NCBI RefSeq assembly: GCF_001612845.1
Contig: NZ_BDBF01000025.1
Location: 62,001 to 126,000, forward strand
Direction: 5' to 3'
DNA: 64,000 nucleotides
DNA from: Nocardia elegans NBRC 108235
GTDB taxonomy: Bacteria > Actinomycetota > Actinomycetes > Mycobacteriales > Mycobacteriaceae
The notes beneath the pieces were generated by a model. It saw only the letters and a list, made by a program, of their open reading frames with translations. It was not told the DNA's origin and did not search any database. A program made the translations under genes and the position numbers. Every line of letters starts with the position of its first letter. Within the stretch, counting starts at the first letter, position 1. Shown here piece by piece: positions 42,605 through 53,460 of this stretch.

Positions 42605-43771
42605 TTGTTGCGCAGCATTTTACGTCCGATCGTGGGTCTGCTGTCGATCGCCGCGATCGCCGGGGTGGTCGCTCTGGCGGTGGTCATGTTCCGCGGCGGA
42701 TTCGCCGACACCGTGCGGGTCACCGTCCTGTCACCGCGTGCGGGCTTGGTCATGTACCCCGATGCGAAGGTGAAGATGCGCGGGGTGACCGTGGGCAGGG
42801 TGGCCGCGGTGGACGAGCGGCCCGACGGGCTCGCCGCGATCCAGCTGGCGATCGACGCTGATCAGGTGAAACGGATTCCGTCGAATGTGACCGTGGACAT
42901 CGCCTCCACCACCGTGTTCGGCGCCAAATTCGTCGAATTCCTGCCGCCGGCGGAGAAATCCGCGTCCTCGATCCACGCCGGCCAGATCTTCGACTCCCGG
43001 CACGTGACTGTCGAGATCAACACCATCTTCGAACGATTGACCGCGGTGCTGGGGCAGATCGAACCGGAGAAGCTGAACGAGACGCTGGGCGCGATCGCCG
43101 GTGCGACCAACGGCCGCGGCGAACAGGTCGGGCAGATGCTGACCGATCTCGACTCGTTCCTGGCCGAGATCGAGCCGGCTCTGCCCTCGCTGAGTCATGA
43201 GATCGCGGCCGGACCGAATGTGGCCGCCTCCTACGGCGATGCCGCGCCGGACCTGCTGTCCACCGCGCGCAACGCCGCCACGATCAGCCGGACCGTGGTG
43301 GACGAACAAACGAATCTGGATGCGCTGCTGGTCAATGCGATCGGCCTGGCCGATGTCGGCAATCAGGTGCTCGGCGACAACGGCGCGCCGCTGGCATCGA
43401 TGCTGCACCTGCTGGTACCCACCACCGATCTGGCCGCCGAATACGCACCGGCGCTGAAATGTTCGATCGAGGGCTTGGACTACATGGACAATGTGAAACC
43501 GGTGCAGGTTCCGGGCATGGGACTGACGGTCAACTTCCTGTGGGGCGCCGAACCGTACCGATATCCGCGCGATCTGCCCAAGGTCGCCGCATCCGGTGGC
43601 CCGCAGTGTTCGGTGCTGCCGGTGCCCTACAACGGCAAGCCCAAGTTCGTGGTGGTCGACGACGGCGCCGTCCCGTTCCCGAATACCAACCGGACCCTGC
43701 GCGTGAATCCGGATCTGCTGCAGAGCGTGCTGTTCGGGGCCGTCGATCCCGCCGCCGGAGGTCCGCGATGA
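42605..43771 (+). CDS. mceA: Mce family protein MceA
   Basis: The 388-residue product has an N-terminal hydrophobic helix (about 8-30) and then the MCE/MlaD domain (VRVTVLSPRAGLVMYPDAKVKMRGVTVGRVAAVD), followed by long helices and a C-terminal domain with SMLHLLVPTTDLAAEYAP and a cysteine pair. The likely start is the TTG at 42605. MceA-F assemble into a hexameric tunnel through which lipids move to the permease. It overlaps mceB by 4 bases. Confidence 0.96.
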   Translation: MLRSILRPIVGLLSIAAIAGVVALAVVMFRGGFADTVRVTVLSPRAGLVMYPDAKVKMRGVTVGRVAAVDERPDGLAAIQLAIDADQVKRIPSNVTVDIASTTVFGAKFVEFLPPAEKSASSIHAGQIFDSRHVTVEINTIFERLTAVLGQIEPEKLNETLGAIAGATNGRGEQVGQMLTDLDSFLAEIEPALPSLSHEIAAGPNVAASYGDAAPDLLSTARNAATISRTVVDEQTNLDALLVNAIGLADVGNQVLGDNGAPLASMLHLLVPTTDLAAEYAPALKCSIEGLDYMDNVKPVQVPGMGLTVNFLWGAEPYRYPRDLPKVAASGGPQCSVLPVPYNGKPKFVVVDDGAVPFPNTNRTLRVNPDLLQSVLFGAVDPAAGGPR

Positions 43772-44790
43772 GACAACGGGATACGCCGCTGCTGAAATTC
43801 GGCGCCTTCGCGGTGGTGATGGTGATTCTCTCCGGATTCCTGGTCCTGGTCTTCGGCCAGTACCGCACCGGTGCGACCAACGGCTATTCGGCGGAATTCA
43901 CCGACTCGTCGGGACTGCGTTCCGGAGACAGTGTGCGGGTGGCCGGCGTCGAGGTGGGCCGGGTGCAGGGGGTGACGCTGCGTCCGGATCAGCGGGTGGT
44001 GGTGACCTTCGACGCCGACCGAGACATCGTGCTCACCGGGGGCACCAAGGCCGCCATCCGCTATCTGAACCTCGTCGGCGACCGCTATCTCGAACTGACG
44101 GACGGTCCGGGATCCACCGCGACCCTGCGGCCCGGCGCGCGGATTCCGTTCGAACGCACTACGCCCGCACTGGATCTCGACCTCCTGCTCGGCGGCCTGA
44201 AACCGGTGCTGCAGGGACTGAACGCCCAGGAGGTCAATTCGCTCACCTGGTCGCTGGTGCAGATCGTGCAGGGGCAGGAGGGCACGGTGGATTCGCTGCT
44301 GACCAAGACCGCCTCCTTCTCCTCCCGGCTCGCCGACACCAGCGATGTGGTGGGCAAGCTGATCGACAACCTGAACCAGGTGATGGAGACTCTGGCGAGC
44401 AACGGCACCCAGTTCTCCGATGCCATCGGCCGCCTCGAGCAACTGGTGACCCAGCTGTCGCAGGACCGCGATCCGATCGGCTCCGCGATCGACGCACTGG
44501 ACCGCGGAACCGGCTCCGTCGCAGACCTTCTCACGCAGACCCGGGCTCCCCTGGCCGACAGCGTCGAACAGCTCGCGCGGCTGGCTCCCGCCGTGGACGA
44601 CGGCAAGGACAAGGTGGACCACGCATTGCAGCGGGCGCCGGAGAACTTCCGGAAGATGGTGCGGACCGGCTCCTACGGCAACTTCATCCAATACTTCGTG
44701 TGCGCGTTGACCATCCGAGTCAGCGATCCGTCCGGGCAGGTCGTCCAGCTGCCGTGGATCAAGACCGAGACGGGGAGGTGTGCACCGTAA
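43768..44790 (+). CDS. mceB: Mce family protein MceB
   Basis: The 340-residue product has one membrane helix near residues 9-30 and an MCE domain: SAEFTDSSGLRSGDSVRVAGVEVGRVQGV, IRYLNLVGDRYLELTDG. Helices follow, then a short C-terminal part with GNFIQYFVC. ATG 43768 overlaps mceA (ATGA). Its stop TAA is directly before mceC. Confidence 0.96.
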   Translation: MRQRDTPLLKFGAFAVVMVILSGFLVLVFGQYRTGATNGYSAEFTDSSGLRSGDSVRVAGVEVGRVQGVTLRPDQRVVVTFDADRDIVLTGGTKAAIRYLNLVGDRYLELTDGPGSTATLRPGARIPFERTTPALDLDLLLGGLKPVLQGLNAQEVNSLTWSLVQIVQGQEGTVDSLLTKTASFSSRLADTSDVVGKLIDNLNQVMETLASNGTQFSDAIGRLEQLVTQLSQDRDPIGSAIDALDRGTGSVADLLTQTRAPLADSVEQLARLAPAVDDGKDKVDHALQRAPENFRKMVRTGSYGNFIQYFVCALTIRVSDPSGQVVQLPWIKTETGRCAP

Positions 44791-45825
44791 ATGCTGCATT
44801 ATCGCGGCGCTCATCTGTTACGTCCCGGACTGGTCGGGATCGTGGTGATGGTCTGCGTCATCCTCATCGGCCTGCAGTCGCAGAAGTTCATGGCATGGGG
44901 GACCACCGTGCGCTACCAGGCGCTGTTCGGTGAGGCCGCCGGACTGGCGGTCGGCGACGACGTGATCGTCTCGGGCGTACGGGTCGGCACCGTGCAGAAG
45001 GTGGTGCTGCACAACGGGGATGCGCTGGTGGTGTTCTCGGTGAACTCGACCATCCGGCTCGGCGCCGACAGTTCGGCGCACATCAAGACCAGTTCGCTGC
45101 TGGGGAAACGCGATCTCACGGTGGTCTCCGCGGGAACCGGCCGGATGCGCTCACTCGACACCATTCCGTCCTCGCGGACCTCCTCGCCGTATTCCCTGAC
45201 CGATGCCGTCGGTGATCTGAGCACCAAGACCTCGGCGATCGACATCGATTCGCTCAACCGCTCCCTCGACATGCTGTCCTCGACGCTGAATCAGATCGCA
45301 CCGCAGGTGGGCCCGGCATTCGACGGGCTGACACAGCTGTCGAAGACGATCAACAGCCGCAACGAATCGCTACGGCAGTTGCTGACCGGCGCGGGCACGG
45401 TCACCTCGGTGCTCGCCCAGCGCAGCGAGCAGGTGAATACGCTGATTCTCAACGCGAACGCGCTGGTCGACGTGCTCGCGCAGCGTCGCCAGGAAATCGT
45501 CGACCTGCTCGCCAACACCTCGGCGGTGGCGAAGCAGTTGTCGGGCCTGGTGGCCGACAACGAGGCCGCGCTCGGGCCGACACTGGACCGGCTGAACTCG
45601 ATCGCCGCGATGCTCGAGAAGAATCGCGACAATATCGGCAAGGCCATCCCCGGATACGCGAAAGTCGCACTGACCCAGGGTGAAGCGGTCTCCGGCGGCC
45701 GCTTCTACAACGCCTACGTCGCCAATCTGATCGACGGCCAGGATATTCAGCCCTTCATCGACCGGGCGTTCGGCGTGAACCCGCCGGCCCAGTTCCCGCT
45801 ACCGCATCCGGAGCCGCCGCGATGA
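44791..45825 (+). CDS. mceC: Mce family protein MceC
   Basis: The 344-residue product has one membrane helix (about 12-28), an MCE domain (RYQALFGEAAGLAVGDDVIVSGVRVGTVQKV, TSSLLGKRDLTVVSAG) and a long helical region. It starts at the base after the mceB stop, so translation is likely coupled. The C-terminus is short and Pro-rich (PAQFPLPHPEPPR), as common for MceC. It overlaps mceD by 4 bases. Confidence 0.96.
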   Translation: MLHYRGAHLLRPGLVGIVVMVCVILIGLQSQKFMAWGTTVRYQALFGEAAGLAVGDDVIVSGVRVGTVQKVVLHNGDALVVFSVNSTIRLGADSSAHIKTSSLLGKRDLTVVSAGTGRMRSLDTIPSSRTSSPYSLTDAVGDLSTKTSAIDIDSLNRSLDMLSSTLNQIAPQVGPAFDGLTQLSKTINSRNESLRQLLTGAGTVTSVLAQRSEQVNTLILNANALVDVLAQRRQEIVDLLANTSAVAKQLSGLVADNEAALGPTLDRLNSIAAMLEKNRDNIGKAIPGYAKVALTQGEAVSGGRFYNAYVANLIDGQDIQPFIDRAFGVNPPAQFPLPHPEPPR

Positions 45826-47069
45826 GTACGAGATGGATGGTCCGGATCGTCGGTGCCGTGGTGATCGTCGCGGTCGTGGTGACCGGAGGCGTGATCGGTT
45901 ATCGAGAACTGTTCGGGCCCAAGCACTTCACCGCGATATTCACCACCGCGACCGCGATCTATCCCGGCGACGACGTACGCGTCGCGGGGGTGAAGGTGGG
46001 GCATATCGAATCGATCCGGCCGCAGGGCACGACGACCCGGATGGTGCTCGCCGTCGACCGCGACGTCCGGGTGCCCGCCGGCGCGAAGGCGGTGATCGTG
46101 GCACAAAGCCTGGTCGCGGCCCGCTACGTCCAATTGACTCCCGCCTATCGAACCAGCGGCCCCACGCTTGCCGACGGTGCGGTGATCCCGGTCGAGCGCA
46201 CCGCGGTGCCGGTGGAATGGGACGAGATCAAGACGCAATTGACCAAGCTGGCAACGGGTTTGGGCCCGAACGGCGACGCGGCGGGGAGTTCGATGGGCCG
46301 GTTCGTCGACAGTACCGCCGCCGCACTGAGCGACGGTAACGGGGAGAAGCTGCGCCAGATGCTGGCCCAGCTGTCCGCGGTGGGGCGCATCCTGGCCGAC
46401 GGCAGCGGCAATATCGTCGACATCCTGCAGAATCTGCAGACGTTCGTGGACGCGCTGAAGGGCAGCAGTACCCAGATCGTCGAGTTCGAGAATCGGCTGG
46501 CGACACTGTCCAGCGTTGTCGACGACAGCAAATCCGATCTGGACGCGGCCCTGCGCGAACTGTCGGTCGCGGTCGGTGAGGTCCGGCGGTTCGTCTCCGA
46601 GAACCGCGCGAAGGCCGGCGAACAGGTGCAGCGGCTGGCGAATGTCACCCAGAATCTGGTGGATCATCGCGCGGATCTGGAGAATCTGCTGCATATCGCG
46701 CCGAACAGCATCGCGAACTTCTATCACATCTACAACCCCGACACCGGCACGGAGGCAGGGGTTTTCGAGCTCAACAACTTCTCCAATCCGATGCAGTTCA
46801 TCTGCGCCGGGGTGGCGAGTATCGAGAACGCCACGGCCGCCGAATCGGGGGAGAAGTGCCGCCAGTATCTGGGGCCGATTCTGCCCCTGCTGAGTTTCAA
46901 CTATCTGCCGTTCCCGGTGAGCCCGGTGACCGGGCCGGCGCCGGACCCGAACAACGTGATCTACAGCGAACCCGATCTGGTGCCGAAGATCGTCGGACAG
47001 CAGCCCGGCCCGTCGGCGCCGACATCGGTCACCGAACTGCTCCAGCCCTGGGGGAGGCCACCGTCATGA
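45822..47069 (+). CDS. mceD: Mce family protein MceD
   Basis: The 415-residue product begins with a membrane helix (IVGAVVIVAVVVTGGVIGY), then the MCE domain (FTAIFTTATAIYPGDDVRVAGVKVGHIESI, AQSLVAARYVQLTP), helices, and a C-terminal segment with NSIANFYHIYNPDTGTEAG and a cysteine pair. The tail is Pro-rich. ATGA overlaps join it to mceC and mceE. Confidence 0.96.
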   Translation: MSTRWMVRIVGAVVIVAVVVTGGVIGYRELFGPKHFTAIFTTATAIYPGDDVRVAGVKVGHIESIRPQGTTTRMVLAVDRDVRVPAGAKAVIVAQSLVAARYVQLTPAYRTSGPTLADGAVIPVERTAVPVEWDEIKTQLTKLATGLGPNGDAAGSSMGRFVDSTAAALSDGNGEKLRQMLAQLSAVGRILADGSGNIVDILQNLQTFVDALKGSSTQIVEFENRLATLSSVVDDSKSDLDAALRELSVAVGEVRRFVSENRAKAGEQVQRLANVTQNLVDHRADLENLLHIAPNSIANFYHIYNPDTGTEAGVFELNNFSNPMQFICAGVASIENATAAESGEKCRQYLGPILPLLSFNYLPFPVSPVTGPAPDPNNVIYSEPDLVPKIVGQQPGPSAPTSVTELLQPWGRPPS

Positions 47070-48187
47070 TCGCGCGGTTGCTCGTCCTGTGCGCGTGCGC
47101 ACTGGTCACCGTCACCGGATGTGGCTGGCGCGGCGTGGATTCGCTGCCGCTGCCCGGCGCCCCCGGCCGCGGTGCGGACGCCGCGATCTATCACGTCGAG
47201 ATGGCGAATGTCGGGACGCTGGTGTCGAATTCGCCCGTGATGATCGACGACGTGGTGGTCGGCAGCGTCGGGTCGATCACCGTGCACGGCTGGCACGCCG
47301 TCGTGGACGTCTCGGTGAAGCCGGATGTGGTCGTGCCCGCGAATGTGGCGGCGACGATCGGCCAGACCAGTCTGCTCGGCTCGACTCATCTGGCGTTGAA
47401 TCCGCCGGCCGGACAGGCGCCGAGCGGGCGCCTGCAGCCCGGGGCCACGGTGCCGCTGAACCGGACCTCGACCTATCCGTCGACCGAACAGACCCTCGCG
47501 TCGCTGTCGGTGGTGCTCAACGGCGGCGGGATGGGTCAGATCAACGACATCATCCACAATCTCGATGCCGCGTTCTCCGGTCGTGAAAGCGCCATCCACG
47601 ATCTGATCCCGCGCCTGGACGCGTTCATGACCGTGCTGGATCAGCAGCGCGACAATCTGCTCGCCACCGTGACCGGGCTGAACCGGATGGCGGAAACCTT
47701 CGCCCAGCAACGGGATACGGTCAGCGATACCTTGCGCGAGGTCGGGCCCGCACTCGAGGTGCTGCTCACCGAGCGGCCGAAGATCACCACCGCACTCGAC
47801 AAACTGCGTACCTTCAGCGACACCGCGACCGGGGTGATCTCGCAGGTGCAGTCGGATCTGCTCACGAATCTGCACAACCTCGAACCGACCCTGCGGGAAT
47901 TGGCCGACGTGGGATCGAAGATCGACGGCGCGGTCTCCTTCCTCACCGTGTTCCCCTACGGGCAATACGGCATCGACCACGGTATCCGCGGCGACTACGT
48001 CAATCTGTTCGCCACCATCGACCTCACCGTGCCGCGGTTGCGGCGCGAACTGCTGCTCGGCACCCCGCTGGGTGACCCGAACGCCGTACTGCAGGCGATG
48101 GTCGGCGACCCCGGCTACGGCACCCAGACCAACGACCCGCTGGGTGCGCCGGTGAACCCGCCCGATCCGAACGGAGGCGGCCGATGA
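47066..48187 (+). CDS. mceE: Mce family lipoprotein MceE (LprN-like)
   Basis: The 373-residue product has a lipoprotein signal with lipobox VTGC (C19) and then an MCE domain (YHVEMANVGTLVSNSPVMIDDVVVGSVGSI, IGQTSLLGSTHLALNPP). MceE is normally the lipid-anchored subunit, as here. The C-terminal region has VSFLTVFPYGQYGIDHGIRGDYVNLFATID. It overlaps mceD and mceF by 4 bases each. Confidence 0.96.
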   Translation: MIARLLVLCACALVTVTGCGWRGVDSLPLPGAPGRGADAAIYHVEMANVGTLVSNSPVMIDDVVVGSVGSITVHGWHAVVDVSVKPDVVVPANVAATIGQTSLLGSTHLALNPPAGQAPSGRLQPGATVPLNRTSTYPSTEQTLASLSVVLNGGGMGQINDIIHNLDAAFSGRESAIHDLIPRLDAFMTVLDQQRDNLLATVTGLNRMAETFAQQRDTVSDTLREVGPALEVLLTERPKITTALDKLRTFSDTATGVISQVQSDLLTNLHNLEPTLRELADVGSKIDGAVSFLTVFPYGQYGIDHGIRGDYVNLFATIDLTVPRLRRELLLGTPLGDPNAVLQAMVGDPGYGTQTNDPLGAPVNPPDPNGGGR

Positions 48188-49695
48188 TCCTCACCCGATT
48201 CGTCCGAGCGCAGCTGGTGATCTTCTCGATCCTGGCCGTGATCGGCATGGTGTCGATGGCCGTGCAGTACATGCGGCTGCCGACCCTCGCCGGTATCGGC
48301 ACCATGAAGGTGACGCTGGAACTTCCGACCTCCGGTGGGCTGTATCGATTCGGCAATGTCACCTATCGCGGCGTTCAGATCGGCAAGGTCACCTCCGTCG
48401 ATCTGACCGACGACGGGGTGAAGGCGACCCTGTCCATCGACGGCGGGCACAAGATCCCCGCCGATCTGCGGGCGCAGGTGCGCAGCGTGTCGGCGGTGGG
48501 CGAGCAGTACGTCGATCTGCAACCGCGCACCGACGCACCGCCGTATCTGCACGACGGATCCGTGATCGACGTGCGCGACAGCACCGTTCCGCAACCGGTG
48601 GGACCGATGCTCGACGAACTCGACACTCTCGTCGGCAGCATTCCCAAGGACAGGCTGCACGACATGCTCGACGAGGTGTTCACCGGCGTGAACGGTGCCC
48701 GATACGACCTGCAGTCGCTGCTGAACTCCGCGTCGACGGTGGCCGCCGATGCGAACCGGACCGGTGACACCACCCGCGACCTGCTGGCGAAGGCCGAGCC
48801 GCTGATGGACTCGCAGGACCGCTCGGCCGACGCGATCCGGATCTGGGCGCGCAGCCTGGCCGGAGTGTCGGGACAGATCGCCACCGACGACGAGCAGGTG
48901 CGGACCCTGCTGAACACCGGGCCGGGCGCGGCGCAGGAGGCGACGAAACTTCTGGATTCGGTGAAGCTCACACTGCCCGTGCTCCTGTCGAATCTGACCT
49001 CGGTCGCGCAGCTGGGCGTGACCTATCACGCCGGGCTGGAACAGGTGCTGGTGTTGCTGCCACCCGAGGTCTCGATCGTGCAGGCGGTGCAACCCACGAA
49101 GAACGCACAGGGCTTGGGGCCCGGAGACTTCCGGATCAGCGGGGTCTCGGATCCGCCGGCCTGTACGGTCGGCTTCCTGCCGCCGTCGGCATGGCGGCCG
49201 CCGTCGGACACCACCACCATCGACACCCCCGACGGCTTGTACTGCAAGCTGCCACAGGATTCGCCCGTCGCGGTCCGCGGCGCGCGCAATTTCCCGTGCG
49301 CCGGGAAACCGGGGAAGCGGGCGCCGACGGCGGAGATCTGCAACAGCGACCAGGAATACGAACCGGTGGCGCCGGACCAGCCGGTGGTGGGACCGTATCC
49401 GCGCGATCCGAATCTGGAAGCACAAGGCATCCCGCCGGATTCGCGGTGGAACGCACCGCCGCCGGCGCCGGCCGCGCCGGGAGTTCCCCTGCCGCAATTG
49501 CCGCAGATCGAGCTGCCCAGGATTCCCGGGTTGAACGCGCCCGCGGCATCGCGCTCGACCACCGCACCGTCGGTGGGCTTCGCCCACTACGACCCGCGCA
49601 CCGGGAACTACCTGGCGCCGGACGGAAGGATGTATCGGCAGGACGATCTGGCCGGTACCCGCCCGGCGAGCTGGAAAGACATGGTGGCGCACTGA
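48184..49695 (+). CDS. mceF: Mce family protein MceF
   Basis: The 503-residue product has one membrane helix (about 10-27) and the MCE domain (MKVTLELPTSGGLYRFGNVTYRGVQIGKVTSVDL, RSVSAVGEQYVDLQPR). It is longer than MceA-E because of a Pro-rich extension and a C-terminal segment (VGFAHYDPRTGNYLAPDGRMY) typical of MceF. It is the last operon gene, convergent with the Mce-associated genes whose end is at 49731. Confidence 0.96.
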   Translation: MILTRFVRAQLVIFSILAVIGMVSMAVQYMRLPTLAGIGTMKVTLELPTSGGLYRFGNVTYRGVQIGKVTSVDLTDDGVKATLSIDGGHKIPADLRAQVRSVSAVGEQYVDLQPRTDAPPYLHDGSVIDVRDSTVPQPVGPMLDELDTLVGSIPKDRLHDMLDEVFTGVNGARYDLQSLLNSASTVAADANRTGDTTRDLLAKAEPLMDSQDRSADAIRIWARSLAGVSGQIATDDEQVRTLLNTGPGAAQEATKLLDSVKLTLPVLLSNLTSVAQLGVTYHAGLEQVLVLLPPEVSIVQAVQPTKNAQGLGPGDFRISGVSDPPACTVGFLPPSAWRPPSDTTTIDTPDGLYCKLPQDSPVAVRGARNFPCAGKPGKRAPTAEICNSDQEYEPVAPDQPVVGPYPRDPNLEAQGIPPDSRWNAPPPAPAAPGVPLPQLPQIELPRIPGLNAPAASRSTTAPSVGFAHYDPRTGNYLAPDGRMYRQDDLAGTRPASWKDMVAH

Positions 49696-49730
49696 ATTCG
49701 ACGCCTACCTCGCTCGCTCGCGGTGCGGAC

Positions 49731-50356
49731 TCACACCGGATCGAAGGACGAGATCAACCACTTGCCGTCGACCTGCGAGAGCGAGACCTTGACACTGCTC
49801 GAGGTCATCGACGGATCGGGCTTGTCGGAGGTGGTGGTGGTCTGATTGATGAACACCAGCACCACGGCCGAATCCGGACGCATCTGCTCGATCGCCGAAC
49901 GCACCACGGCCGCTGAGGTTTTCACCGCCTTCTGCTTGGCCGCCGGCGCGACCACCTGCTGGGTGAACTGCCCGTAATAGGTGAGGAAGTCTCCGGTCAG
50001 GAAGGACCTCGCGGCGGTGAGATCGTGGTCGAGGGTGTCGGGAGCATAGGAGAGAATCGCGACCGAGCCGTTCGAGGCGGCGGCGATCGCCGCGCGCTGG
50101 GCGGCGTCGTCGGTCTGCTGATCGGGGCGGTACTGCGTGAAGTACAGGCTGGTCGCCGCCACCACGGAGGCCGCCGCGAGTCCGCCGAGCAGTCCGGCCC
50201 CCACCCCGGCGCGGTGGCCGCGCACCCAGGTCAGCGCCGCGCGCGGGCGTGGGAGCTTCCGCGCACCCTTCTCGGAAGGCGCAGGCGCCCCGTTTCTTTC
50301 GGAGTTCGCACTTTCGCGCTCGTCGATGTGCTCGGGCCGGGAATCGGAGGATGTGC

Positions 50357-50360
<4 letters not shown>
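49731..50360 (-). CDS. Mce-associated membrane protein
   Basis: The 209-residue product has a charged cytoplasmic N-terminus, a membrane helix (VGAGLLGGLAAASVVAATSLY) and an extracytoplasmic domain of the Mce-associated type (IAAASNGSVAILSYAPDTLDHDLTAARSFLTGDFLTYYGQF, ending VSLSQVDGKWLISSFDPV). Mam proteins are thought to stabilise the Mce complex. The GTG start overlaps the stop of the neighbouring gene at 50357 by 4 bases. Unusually it lies on the strand opposite to mceA-F. Confidence 0.93.
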
Positions 50361-51277
<917 letters not shown>

Positions 51278-51547
51278 TGCGCGCTCCGTTCGTCGGGCCG
51301 GTGGCTGGCAGACCTGCGAGAACAATACTTCCACGCATTGAGAATCATACTCTACCTGCGAGGCGCTGCGAACGCCCTAGATATAGCGGGATCTGCATGT
51401 AACCTGCGGGATTGTCATTAACAGTTTTGGAGAATATCCGTCTCTCGCGGTGGAGGGAGGCGCCATGACCCGAGGTCCGCAGCCGCCTGCCCGTGTGCCT
51501 GTCCGCGGCCGAGCCGCATTCCGGAGATTTCCGCAAGGGGTGAACCA

Positions 51548-52473
51548 GTGACCGTCAGCGCGGCCAGCGACGTCCACTACGACCCGTACGACGTCGAACT
51601 CAACGCCGATCCCTATCCCATGTTCAAGCGCCTGCGCGACGAGCTGCCGATCTACTACAACGCCGAGCACGACTTCTACGCGCTGAGCCGATTCGAGGAC
51701 GTCAACGCCGGCCTCATCGACAAGGACACCTTCATCTCCGGCCGCGGCGCGATCCTGGAGCTCATCAAGGCGAATATCGAAATACCGTCCGGCGTATTGC
51801 TTTTCGAGGATCCGCCGGTGCATACGTTTCACCGCAAACTGCTCTCCGGATGCCGACGCGGACCATCGGCATGCTGCTCGGCATCCCGGAAGAGGATCAG
51901 GAAGCCATCCGCGATTTCGCCAACGAGCAGATGCGCACGGAGGAGGGCAAGCCGATGAAGGCCGCCTCCGAGGGCATGGTGTCCGGCGCCGGGAACGAGA
52001 CCACCACCCGCCTGATCGGCTGGGCCGGAAGGGTTCTCGCCGATCATCCCGGCCAGCGCCGGCTGCTGGTCGAGAATCCGGCGCTCGTCCCGCAGGCGAT
52101 CGAGGAACTGCTGCGCTTCGAATCACCCGCCCCGCACACCTGCCGCCACGTCACCCGCGAGGTCGAGTACTACGGGCAGAAGGTGCCCGAGGGGTCGGTG
52201 CTGATGTTCCTGATCGGCGCGGCGAACCGCGACCACCGCCACTTCGCCCCGGACGGAGACGTTTTCGACATCCGGCGCGCACCGCAACCGCATCCGGCGT
52301 TCAGCGTCGGCACCCACTTCTGCCTGGGTTCGGCGCTGGCGCGGCTGGAGGGTCGCATCGCACTCGAGGAGATCCTGAAGAGGTTCCCGGAGTGGGAGGT
52401 CGATATGTCGCAGGCGCGCCTGTCGCCGACCTCGACGGTGCGCGGCTGGGAAAGTCTGCCCGCCCGCACCTGA
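51548..52473 (+). pseudogene. Decayed cytochrome P450 with frameshift and two deletions
   Basis: Starting at GTG 51548, about 100 residues match a P450 N-terminus (DPYDVELNADPYPMFKRLRDE, FEDPPVHTFHRKLLS). The frame then breaks near 51845-51850 and continues in another frame as MPTRTIGMLLGIPEEDQEAIRDF. Roughly 40 residues expected between these parts are missing. A second in-frame deletion joins EGMVSG straight to AGNETTTRL near 51986, losing the helices before the I-helix. The 3' part keeps EELLR and the heme loop FSVGTHFCLG. About 308 of some 400 residues remain, so it is probably inactive. The next gene is an SDR, likely once its operon partner. Confidence 0.88.
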
Positions 52474-52602
52474 ACCGGTTGTCGCGCAGGCGGATCGCGA
52501 AGATCCGGCCGGCGCCTCGAGACCGCGCCGGAGGCGAGTTCGACTCCTGGATGCAATGATCGGACTCGCACCCGTTTCTGATCGAGGTCGAGGAGACAGC
52601 AG

Positions 52603-53400
52603 ATGAGCTTTCCGCAGCGGTACGGGCCGTGGGCGTTGGTGGTCGGTGCCGCGCTGGGATTGGGGGCCGAATTCTGCCGTCAGCTCGCCGAACGCGGCCT
52701 GAATCTCGTCATGGTCGCGCTGGAGAAGGACGAACTCGACACGCTGGCAACGGATCTGGCCGACCGCTACGGAATCCGCACCCACGCGGTCACCGGCGAC
52801 ATCACCGCGCCGGAGGTGCTGGAATCGGTGGCGCTGCTGGTCGACGACGTCGAACTCGGCCTGGTCGTCTACAACGCCGGGCTCTCGGTCTGTGGCATGT
52901 GGCTGGATACACCGCTGGAACGGCATCTGAAGACGATCGATATCAACGTGACCGCGATGATGACCGTCCTGCACCGATTCGTGCCGCCGATGATCGAACG
53001 GGGTCGCGGCGGGGTGATCCTGCTCAGCTCCATGTCCGGCCTGCTCGGCACCCCCATGTACGCCTCGTACGCGGGCACCAAGGCGTTGACGCTGAATCTG
53101 GCCGAATCACTGTGGGACGAATGGCGCCCGCACGGTGTCGACGTCGTCGCGGTCGTTCCCGGCCCTACCGACACCCCCGGCTACCGCGCCGACCAACCGC
53201 GCACGGTCCGCAATTCCCCGAAGGTGATGCCGGTCGCCCCGGTGGTCGCCGCCGGCCTGGCCGCACTCGGCAGACAACCCTCGGTGATTCCCGGCCGGGC
53301 CAATCGCTTCAACGGCACACTGCTGTCCCGAATTCTGCCGCGCAGGACAGCCGTCGCCCTCATGGGCAAGAACATGCGAGAGATGTACGCCGGGAAATAG
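52603..53400 (+). CDS. Short-chain dehydrogenase/reductase
   Basis: The 265-residue product has the nucleotide loop VGAALGLGAE near 18-27, YNAGLSVCG, SSMSGLLGTPMYASYAGTK with Y156 and K160, and VVPGPTDTPGY. The strand and loop spacing fit classical SDRs. GGTCGAGGAGACAG before 52603 is a good ribosome site. It follows the broken P450 by 129 bases and resembles the SDR at 33997 (RYGPWA start). It may now lack its P450 partner. The substrate is unknown. Confidence 0.93.
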   Translation: MSFPQRYGPWALVVGAALGLGAEFCRQLAERGLNLVMVALEKDELDTLATDLADRYGIRTHAVTGDITAPEVLESVALLVDDVELGLVVYNAGLSVCGMWLDTPLERHLKTIDINVTAMMTVLHRFVPPMIERGRGGVILLSSMSGLLGTPMYASYAGTKALTLNLAESLWDEWRPHGVDVVAVVPGPTDTPGYRADQPRTVRNSPKVMPVAPVVAAGLAALGRQPSVIPGRANRFNGTLLSRILPRRTAVALMGKNMREMYAGK

Positions 53401-53460
53401 ACGGTGGCGACGGCTCGGGTGGCACGTCCGAATGTCCTGGAGCCGAATTCGCGTGCGGAT

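Noticed and set aside
51320..51420. Possible iron-box or TetR-like site (GAGAATCATACTCTA) before the broken P450
   Set aside because: The inverted repeat is short and imperfect and matches no consensus I trust.
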